The notes beneath the pieces were generated by a model. The model ran no database searches. It was given only the letters and a program-made list of their open reading frames with translations, and was not told the origin of the DNA. Below, in pieces: positions 54,845 through 64,000 of a stretch of 64,000 nucleotides of DNA. Numbering within the stretch: the first letter of the stretch is position 1; the number at the start of each line of letters is the position of its first letter. The translations under genes and the position numbers were made by a program. Origin of the DNA: Hippopus hippopus (Eukaryota > Mollusca > Bivalvia > Cardiida > Cardiidae); contig OX328101.1 in the NCBI GenBank assembly GCA_946811185.2, positions 33,030,122 to 33,094,121 of the forward strand, given 5' to 3'.

Positions 54845-57800
54845 TGCTTGTAACAAACATGTTCTCCTTTTTCCATTATGTTTTCACTTTATGTGTGCTA
54901 ATTGTGAATTTGTGTTGATCTGCAACGTGGGCATGTACTACGTACATCGTCCATTGTAGCGAATGAGTTATCTTCTCTTTCTTTCTTAACCCTTGTTATG
55001 TTAAATGAATGAAATGAATATTCTCAGTCACTACTAAAGATACAATAACCGAAATTTCTAAGCTGTTTTCGTCAGAATATCTGGTATGAGAGTGGCAAAT
55101 GTAGATCCAAGATTAGACTGCACGTTCTGTCCAGTATGATCTTGATCAATAGTGTCAGCAAAGGCAATTAAATGAAGGTTCATCGCTAAAAGGATTAAAT
55201 CGTAAATTAACTTGATCTGCTGGCATAATTTTTTTTTTCTTTCTTAGCATTGTATTTTTTCAGTCTGTTTGCATTCGATGTAGAAGACGTTATAATGTGT
55301 TTATTCAGTCCGATGTTTTTTTTTTATTTGCATTTGATTTAAAAGGGCATTACAAAGTAGCAGGTTCAAGTTTGTCCATGTATAGTGAAATGTCAAACCA
55401 ATTTCAGGTTTGCTGACACATATAGTGAAATTTCAAACTTTGTTCATGTATATCGAAATAAAATTTCGGACCAGATTCAAGTTTGTTCATGTACAGAGAA
55501 ATGCCAAACCGTACGAAAAGGCTTATGAACTACAATGAATCAAATGAATCAAATAGACATTGTTTAATCGGTAAAAATGACAAAACTATTTATATTAATG
55601 CGACCCTTAGTTTTTGTTTGAATATCACAAACTGTTGGACAAATTAGATCAAGATCAGACTGTACATTTCTCTCAGATTGATTTAGATCTGTGCAGTTCA
55701 CAAAGGCATTTAAAACTGTGATGGATATTTTGGAGAAAAGATATGTCGATATGATTATAGGTTTTTGTGATACATGCAGTTTTATGTAAAATGTAGAAAT
55801 GAAATTATTCCTTACTTGTGAAAAAGGGGAAAAAGACCAGCGTGTGTACTGTAGATTGAATCCTAATTTCAGAAAGAAACACGATATCTGATTGGCTAAT
55901 CATTTGGTTTAGCCAGTCAGAAATTGCGTAAGCCTTTTTTGAAATTCAGATTTATTTTTGAGAATTAGACTAAGAATGCAATTTAGAATGATTGGTGGAT
56001 ACTTGCTCTGATTTCTTTATATAGCACTATGTGTCAGTGTCATTTAATTGTACTATTAATTTCAGTGCACTGTAAAATTGACGTTTGCAACATTACTAGG
56101 TCTTTGTAAAAAAAAAAAATCTTGATTAATCGTCGATTGCTTTTTCGTCTTTTTAAAGAGGCGTTTTTAGATAGCACTGATGAATACTACAAAAAATACT
56201 TATTTTGCCAACGCAAACGTACTGGACGGTCATATGGAGGAGCAAATTCGGCGTTTCGGCAAGCCTTTGTTGCTCACTCGCCACACCTCGGCCGATTCCA
56301 TACATCTAACCCCGTCTGTATCAAGTGGGTTTCCATTTTGAAATACTGCCAGATACACGATCGCGTTGTCATATTCTTCGAAGATTCGACCTGTCTGCTA
56401 TGACGCACCACCCCTCCCATATACATGTACATGGGAAAAGTAGGGCGTATACCAAAGCTATTACCAAAGCCTGTAGGGGCTGTTTTAATAAATGGCCGGT
56501 GCATAGGTTACATGCTAGCTGATCATAGCTGAGTGAATCGCACCAGTTAACATTTTATTGAGTAAACGTTTATTTTATTTGAAATTCAAAGTAACGGTTG
56601 TCGTTTTGAAAAGTAGTCCGGTTCTCTACCCAGAATGCCCAAATTAGATAGATGTGTATTTGTAGAATGCCATCTAGCTGAAGATAATGGCAAATCGTGA
56701 ACATGGCGCCGCCCATATAAATCGATTTGCAACGGCAACAACAGCCACGGTGATTATCAACCTATCGCTGAAAAATACTAACGAAATTGGTAGACGAAGT
56801 TGGAAAATAAATGTACCGTTACTGTTTGTTAACAAAAATGTATTTAGAAAGATTCTGATAGAAAATTGTGACTTGATTTTTTCCTTTTCTAAGTTGAGTT
56901 AAGGATTTAAGAACGGTAAAGCTATGTTTATCGTCGAGTAAATGTACCGTGTGGGCACCTTTCGAAACCTCGGGTCATTTCGTTGATCAAGCCTCCGGCT
57001 GTATTACACAACTTGATATTCACGGACACGGTAGATTTCTTCTCCGGAAATATACCGCTGTGCCGCTTAAAATCGTAACACTCCAATTAGAAAAAGAAAA
57101 CACTGGTCACAATTTTCTTTGGGAATCTATTTCGTAACTTTTGACATCTTTTTCTCTTTCCCTCTTCGATAGTTTTCATAACATTGTGCTGTATTGAACC
57201 ATATTTCAGTGAGACACCGGTGTCCAAAAACTGATATCCATTTACAGATTAAGAAAACTAATAGTACCCGTACTTGGGAGCGATTTAAAAGGGCAGATTT
57301 TAGTATATTGTAAAAATAACAACACCGACCTTTCATAAAAATATACCTGCAGAATGAGGGGATATATAAAAAGGGCTTAACTACTTAGTAAAGTACAAGA
57401 CCTCATATTATCAAAACTGTAGTTCGTTTAGACGATTTCCTATTTCGAGAAATGATAATTTGTTTTAATGCAATGCTAATTTAATAAATCAAAATGATTT
57501 TTTTTACCGGAATGCTAATAAAAACGAAATAGACAAGGTATTTTCGGAACACTCGCTAGTTTTCGTCCGCCATGAATCGACCTCGCGTGAACAGAGTGTT
57601 ACTCCGTTTTATCGATGTACGATTTCGTTAAAACGAATCAATATTTTGTTTCATTAAAGTACTTGTTCGAAATAACGAATTATAAGTTTCGTTTTCTCTA
57701 AATAGCATTTGATTATAATGAATTAATATAACGTTTTATCGAATTAGTAATTCGCTATAATAAAAATGAAAAATATGGGTGACTCATGTCTCCTACGGGG

Positions 57801-58729
57801 CTCCGTACATATTTGACGGAGAAGATTTCTGCCAGAAGAAAAAAGCCATTGGTTTTCCTGTAGATCTGTGTTTCTTGGAATTAACGATAGAACAGAAGTA
57901 AATCAATACAGTATTTGCAGGGATTTTGCTGTATATCACGTCCTTATTTCCGAATTTATAGCGTGGCAACATTTATAAAATAGGACATTACATACCTGAA
58001 TGAAATGGACAAACTGGTCCATGTAACACAAATTTTTATGCCCTGTCACAATTGATTTTCCATGGAAATATCTTGACGAACTTATTGAATTTGTCATTCG
58101 GAGAGGACTATCCTTGCAGTCTTAGAGATTGTCGTTGCTAAATCCAGAGATTTTCGATAGAGTGACTGGTCGGGCAGTTTAAAGCATACATCGATTTTTG
58201 TTAAACAAGTGTTTGGAAATATTTATAGCATTAACATCGTTGTGTGTGAGAAGAAGGAGCAAATAAAACATATAGTAAGTACCATAGAGCATTGTTACAT
58301 GTACCTGTCCAACCCTGTCAGCGCCATAGGCGAAAGCGGACGCATAATTTGCGGACAGCATAGATCAAAATTTGACTACACAGAACTTGGAGTCTGATAT
58401 TGGATCTACACCGTCCGCTTGTGAAATCAAGCCAATAGCATAAAAAATCTGTCAGATTCAGTGGATTGTAATTTCAGTCGTCGAAAGAGGTCGAGTGTTC
58501 TGTAACTGTCGCTGAAATAGTTAACAGAGGTAGACATAGATTAGTATCTCTAGTTTAGCGATGCTTAAATAAGTAGGTCATAAATGAATCAAATAATCTT
58601 CAAACGTGCAATATTTCCTTGACAGTCAAAGTACAAACCTATCGTCAAACGTTTGATAACATAGTTTCTTACAAGATATTGTCGGTGTTTTCATATAAAA
58701 CAAATTTTTAATAGCTCTTCAGCTTGTTT

Positions 58730-59130
58730 TTTTAGGAGCTCACAGTTTCAAACCATTTGATGTATTTGGTTCACATTTTGTATGGTGATTGATGTAGGTT
58801 CAAAGCTTCTTTCAGCAGTACCCCCCACCAACCCCCATGATCATGAAAGGTTGTAATGTAGACTTTGAATTTTACATCAAAGTTTTATGTTGAAATTTTG
58901 AAGAGCTCAGATTTTCAAAACTAAAAGATATACTAGTATTTAGTTCATATTGGACTTGATGACAAATACAGGTCCAAAGTTTCATTTAGCAATACCCTAG
59001 CTATACCCATGCCTATGATCTTAAGGACAAGGACACAAATTCTGAAATTTCATGATTTCAGGTTTTTTCTAGAGCTCCTATTTTCTAGACTAAATGATTG
59101 TCAGACCAACAATAAACTTTTCCAGGCAAG
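58730..59130 (+). repeat. Degenerate tandem repeat, about 170-bp unit
   Basis: Three diverged units begin near AGGAGCTCACAGTTTCAAAC, AAGAGCTCAGATTTTCAAAA and AGAGCTCCTATTTTCTAGAC, each followed by TGATGACAAATACAGG-like text. Confidence 0.6.
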
Positions 59131-59193
59131 CTGTATTGTGTGATGACAGATCTTGTTCATCATTAGATGCTCCTAGTAATTTAGATTACTAGC

Positions 59194-59422
59194 TTAACCC
59201 TATACCGAACTATCCCGTGTTTTAACGACCCTAAGAAAGAGGGCCTCTGAAAACTTTGTGGGAAAAGGAGAAAATGCTGATAACCAACATTTTCTCCTTT
59301 TCTCACAATGTATTCTATCTATTTTAGGACAAATTCTATCATTTGAAAAACATTTGAATTGTCGTCTACAAGTTCTTTTAGTATGGAAGAATCTACAAGT
59401 TTGACGTGTGGTAGAGGATTAA
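59194..59422 (+). mobile_element. Family B MITE, full copy
   Basis: 229 bp between TTAA sites, TTAACCCTATACCGAAC start, GGAGAAAATGCTGATAACCA core, and GTGTGGTAGAGGATTAA end. Confidence 0.85.
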
Positions 59423-59427
59423 GTTGA

Positions 59428-59650
59428 TTAACCCTCGGGCTGCTAAGCGCGACTCACTGACCTTTTGCAGACAGTGTAGATCAAGATCAGACTGCACAGA
59501 ACGTGCAGTCTGATCTTGGATCTACACTGTCCGATACAGTGAGCTTTCTCCGAAGAGCAAAACTTTTAAATCGTAAACTATGGGGTTTTACCATTGGCTG
59601 GAAATTTTTAGTTTCATTCATTTAGCCGCTTATGAGTTATCACAGGTTAA
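59428..59650 (+). mobile_element. Family A MITE next to a family B MITE
   Basis: It starts TTAACCCTCGGGCTGCTAAG, has the full core hairpin, and ends in a decayed right terminus followed by GGTTAA at 59645-59650. Its left TTAA lies five bases after the right TTAA of the family B copy at 59194-59422. Confidence 0.8.
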
Positions 59651-59718
59651 TATTGACCCTGTGTCGCACCAAATCAACACACGTATATTTTGCCCAACTT
59701 TTGTGCAGCAAAGAGATA

Positions 59719-59882
59719 GAGGATATTTGTTTTTTACGGTGAAAGATTGAAATTTATTTCATCGAGTGAACATCATCGGTAATATTTTCACGAGTGGCGC
59801 AGCCACGAATGAAAATATTACCGATGATGTTCACTCGATGAAATAAATTTCGATCTTTCACCGAAAAAAAGAAATATTCTAT
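59719..59882. repeat. Long palindrome
   Basis: Arms of about 70 bp, with inner parts GTGAACATCATCGGTAATAT and its exact complement, around a centre CGAGTGGCGCAGCCACGA. The outer 20 bp of the arms have diverged. No terminal repeats of a known family. Confidence 0.88.
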
Positions 59883-60547
59883 TTATTTAATGCTTTTAAC
59901 CGTTTCTGGGGGGAATCTTAATCAAAATCCAGTACAGTTCTTTTCGGTTATTCCCCTCCGCATAGCAACTCATTACAATATTACTACAAGCGCGAGAAAT
60001 GTAAGGTAAATTACGTCATATTTCCATCTGGTTGTGAGGCACTCGCATTTTACCCATTATCTCTCGCTAGATGGCATTATACAAATACACATCTTCGAAT
60101 CTTCGTACGACATGCGCAGACAACGGCATTTTACATAGGTAACTAGTGCGCGGGAACAACTGTTTCCGCCTTCAATTGAAGAATTGGAATATAAAAATCG
60201 GTATTTTCACTGGTCGTAACCATGAAATATCGAAAAATATTTCACCGATATTTCTCGATAACCTACCGGAAAGCATGAAATAAATACGCATTATTTCGTG
60301 CATTCCGGTAAAACATCACAGCAAAGCGGTTAGTGTAGGTCAAAGATCAGACTGCAAGTTTTGTAAAGTCTGATCTTTATCTACACTGTCTGCGAAGGCA
60401 ACTACAGTGAAAGGCGCTAAATGGGGTTAATAAATTGGGTTCACGTAGGTTTTCGTTAACACGTCCGAACATGATTCATCTAAAGTCAATTCTAAACGAA
60501 GACTTTTCATACATTACTTCTTATTTCCATTTGCTGAACTCTTCAAG

Positions 60548-60760
60548 CTAACCCTTAGGCTGCTAAGAGCGAATCAACGACCTTTTGCGGACAGGGTCGT
60601 TCGAGATCAGACTGCACAGAACGTGCAGTCTGATCTTGGATCTACCCTGTCCGTTAAGGAAATATATTTCCCCCAAAAATACCTCTCAAACAGCAATACT
60701 TGGGGTTTTTACTATCGGTTTGACAGTTTCATTTCTTATATTTAGCAGGATAAGGGTTAA
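60548..60760 (+). mobile_element. Family A MITE, full copy
   Basis: It starts CTAACCCTTAGGCTGCTAAG (left TTAA mutated to CTAA) and ends TTTAGCAGGATAAGGGTTAA. The core hairpin is perfect in its inner 8-bp stem, with compensatory-looking changes in the outer arms (GGGTCG on the left, ACCCTG on the right). Confidence 0.85.
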
Positions 60761-63624
60761 GGGCTCTTTTAGACCTACTACCGGGACCACGCGTAAACAA
60801 AATAATAAATGGTATCATATGTGAAGTATAACCAAACCCACCCATCTCTACGAACGGAGGAACATTTCATTGCGATGCAATGTCAAAACACTATATTAGG
60901 TTTTTATTTCCCGCTTTCTTTTCCCGTTATGGGTTAGTTAACGATTTTTGCTACGTTATGGCCAACGCTTAGGTCCCGATATTGCGCTGTCTCGCGAGAC
61001 TTGTTCATTTTCTTTATCTATATACACAAGAATGCTCAGAGAGATAACGGACGCATGATATTATAACATTACCTTAGACTGAAACTAGCCCCTTCACTCT
61101 TCAGCATACGGCATATATTTAGAACTGTCCAATTTAGAAGTAAATGCAGACTACCTTTTTAAAAGTGGTGCAAATAGTAGGTTATTACGCTTGTAACTGA
61201 AATTGTCTCCTTTTTCTGCAACGTTTTTTTTCAAATATGTCTTTCCTCAGCCTCGTAGAGATACGGGATTATTTGGAGAAGGGTTTGACGATTCATGATC
61301 TTCATTCCATAGTTAAATAGTAGTCTCCTAGGTATGCGACTAAATTTTAACCAAGTACCGAAAATGAGAGGTTTTCTTCCTCTGCATTTATGTGGCCAGG
61401 GGCGTATCTTGGCATACGCCGAGAAGCTCAGGCGTACATTTAGAAAGAATATCGTGATCTGTTGTTGTATTAAAGATGAGTGGGGGAAAAAGATTAACAG
61501 ATAGAAGGGAAGAATGCACGTCACAAAAATTATCTAGACTTCTCGCCAGGAGAGGCTTTCTAAAAGTATAACACAAAAATCTATTTTCTGCCATTAGCCA
61601 ATGGCTCATCCCAAAAGGGGCTCTCAATCCCAACCAGGGCAGATCCTCCAGACCCCGCTCCGAGGTCATTCAGACCCTCGCACCACCCCCAGTCCTTTTT
61701 TTCTTGGCACGTACAATTAAACCCGACGAACTCAAGACCGTGGCACACGAGTTAAAAATAAGTGTGAAATGAGTCTAGGAGTACGCTGACACTTGAGTAC
61801 AGGGCTTCAGTCGAAATTTTGTGTGAAGAAAAAGTCCATATCGCATCCGGAAAGTGTCCGCATACTCACTGTAAATATCCCAGGTGAAGAGGTCTTTATC
61901 ATGCAACCTTGACCTTGTAATGTCGCATTGAATGTCCCAGAAGAGGTATTGAAAACTGTGCATTTCTTTCCAACAGATAACTGGATACTGACAGGTATTT
62001 GACCAACAACCAATAACAGTAAGTGCTGTTTATATATTCTGTAAATAAGTTTTATTTTTAAATTCTTGTTCGATGGCTTTATCTTGTCTTTGTCGATTAG
62101 ATCAAATCACAGGTAAAAGACGCTGTGATTTGTCCCGCTTTCGGAAATTTATCTCACTCCCTCAACCCCCACCCTCCTTCACACATACACACACACACAA
62201 AAAAAAAAAAAAATCAAAAACAAAAAAAGTAAACATTATACAGCCGAGAAATATATGTGAAAGCTGTATTTCAATCAGTAAGTGACTTTTTTTTCATTTT
62301 AGGAAATTTTCCTTACAGACTTGTGTGTATCTTATAGAAAGGTATTTAACTTCAATGTTCAGCATTTTCTACATTGATAAGGTAGCACTTTGTGATTTTC
62401 CTTTCACAGCTCATCAAATATTGCTCGGGATCAAACAATACTGCATAGAAATCTAATGTAGGGTTGTGGTAACATAATAGTTTTTTTTCTCGATTTTTAC
62501 CGATTCTTTAAGGTTTGTATACAGCAGACAGTTAGATAATGCAAAGCATCAGATCAGATACGATCTGATAGGGATGTTCATAATTAGTCTTCACTTCTGA
62601 ACTGTATGAAATACGGCGAAATGCGCTGAAAGTGCAGTTGCAGATCATAACAAAAACTATTTCATTTCACTTACCCGTATAGATATTATTCAATTAATTT
62701 GTTACGGTTTTAAATAACAAAAATACTATGCATCAACTCTGTCACATTATTGCAAATCATTTTGTATTTGACCCGGAAATGATTACTGCTGGCAATCGTA
62801 TTACTAGAACGCTAGTCTGAAAAGTCGGGAACCACCGGGGAAGTTGATATCCACACTTCAACAATCGAAATATCAACAAACACTGAACATGTAAAGGTCT
62901 ATCAGATCGTGTCCGACCTGACGCTTCGCTTTATCTAACTGTCTGCCATGTACAAACGCGAGAGAATCGGTTTAAATCAAACATACCATTTTGTTACCAG
63001 AACCCTAACGAAGATGTCTATGTCGTATTGTCTGGTCCCGAAGCAATTTTTGATGAGCTGCGATAGTAAAATTGCAAGTGGTACCTTGTCGACGTAAAAA
63101 TTGCCGTTGAACATCGATGCCTTTCTATAAGATACATAAAAGTATGTAAGGGACAAAAAAATAGAACAAGACAAAAGTCACATTTTGAGTTGAAAACAGT
63201 TTTCACAGGTATTTTTTGGCTTTTTGTGAGACAAATAACCCAGAGTGAGACTAATTGTCGATAAATAAAGTTTACTTCAGTTCAAGCAAAACTAAATCGT
63301 GGCTTTTAGCCTAAATAGGCTGGATGGATTGACCTGTGTGTCGGGGTAAGATTGTTATCAGTAACATATGAGGGCCACTTTTATAGTTCTGATAATGGGT
63401 GTGGGTCAGTAAAACTGCTCTTACCTACCCAAAATTGCCTACATCAGTCCTTCGAAGAACTCTCCCGTAACCTTTACACACTTTTTTCAAGTTTGATCCA
63501 ATCAGAAATTGTCCTTTTATAGTCCGATTTGGATATATTACTAGTGCATTGATATAACGCTCGTTCAAAAGCAGTGCGGGTCTTGAACCTCAGTCCTCTT
63601 AGACACACTATTTAATGTATGGGT

Positions 63625-63945
63625 TCAGCCAGAAATTACAAGGTGCCAGATCTGGTCTGTATGGTATATGAGGCAAAATCTGAAGTCCGTTGGCTTCAAA
63701 TAATCTGTTACAAGGGCTGAATTGTGTGCAGGGGTGTTATCGTGGAACAGTGTAAGTCCTCGCACTCCGGTTCGTGGGCATTCCTCTGTGTAATGGTTAA
63801 CAACAGCAGGTAAGATTTTTTCAACGTGAACCTTGCTGGTATCAGTGGTGTATTTTGGGAATGGAAACTGGAGGACAATACCACGAGCCTTAACGACGTT
63901 CGCGACAGTTTCCATTTTCACGCTTCGTGTAACTATCACGCTCAC
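63625..63945 (-). pseudogene. mariner-like transposase fragment
   Basis: The minus-strand frame contains VRGLTLFHDNTPAHNSALVT then DYLKPTDF, which matches the HDNAPAH catalytic block of mariner (DD34D) transposases followed by the usual VTDYLK helix. After it the expected PYSPDLAP block is only recognisable out of frame (YHTDQIWHL), so a frameshift is present. The N-terminal part lies toward and beyond the window end. No terminal repeat was identified. Confidence 0.75.
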
Positions 63946-64000
63946 CTTTTACTCGAAAAACGGTGAGCACCTAACACAATTGATCTTGCCACAGTTGTCA

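Larger units (their letters stand above)
54857..63624. other. Non-coding region downstream of GST
   Basis: Decayed family A hairpins at about 55090-55160, 55645-55700, 58350-58420 and 60335-60395, a family B fragment near 61150-61290, and a (CA)n run at 62182-62199. A short word (AGATGTGTATTTGTAGAATG) at 56648 recurs inverted near 60075. Open frames at 56122-56403 and 61388-61669 are not recognised. 57,140-58,200 and 62,300-63,600 show nothing I can name. Confidence 0.55.

Noticed and set aside
56122..56403. A 93-codon frame as a gene
   Set aside because: No recognisable motif, no splice-site support, and it starts in A-rich intergenic DNA.

Overview
This window looks like a piece of a repeat-rich, AT-rich bivalve-type mollusc genome. 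It is eukaryotic: both recognisable genes are split into short exons with GT-AG borders and kilobase introns, polyadenylation signals follow, and there are no operons, ribosome binding sites or CRISPR arrays. The bivalve assignment is an inference from repeat types I recognise: a tandem element ending near 30,430 in a 'gtgagcg...ggccctcttgttt' tail, a 'tacccccg...cgggggta' element at 4,204, and tRNA-derived SINEs with ATCAATCA-like tails. No species can be named from the sequence alone.

Two protein genes can be supported, both on the + strand. (1) The 3' part of a class A GPCR at 2,945-12,815 (three exons, 393 visible residues, TM3 to the C-terminus). It resembles neuromedin U / pyrokinin (PRXamide) receptors. 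The exons for the N-terminus and TM1-TM2 were not found and probably lie upstream of base 1. (2) A complete coding sequence for a pi-class glutathione S-transferase at 40,222-54,485 (seven coding exons, 207 residues). The start codon appears to be split by an intron, so its A lies in an unidentified upstream exon. The catalytic Tyr and most glutathione-binding positions are kept. The two genes show no functional link.

Almost everything else is mobile or repeated DNA. Two families of about 200-240 bp palindromic MITE-like elements dominate. Both have TTAA target sites and CCCTT-type termini, which suggests piggyBac-type mobilisation. Family A has a hairpin core built on 'AGATCAGACTGCAC'; family B has a core built on 'GGAGAAAATGCTGG'. 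Together they occur dozens of times, in both orientations, sometimes sharing one TTAA between neighbours. Other content: a Tc1-like transposon with 22-bp terminal repeats and a decayed transposase inside a GST intron (50,606-51,938); a mariner-like transposase remnant at the right end; two further hairpin families (C and D); a TTAA-flanked 0.8-kb element (52,534-53,330); several long foldbacks; five tRNA-type SINEs, some nested in or interrupted by other elements; and several tandem arrays and microsatellites.

Layout: 1-2,944 non-coding; 2,945-12,815 GPCR; 12,816-40,221 repeat-rich intergenic DNA (it may hold the first GST exon); 40,222-54,485 GST; 54,486-64,000 non-coding with MITEs, a long palindrome and the mariner remnant. 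Family assignments come from motifs read by eye; no database search was run.
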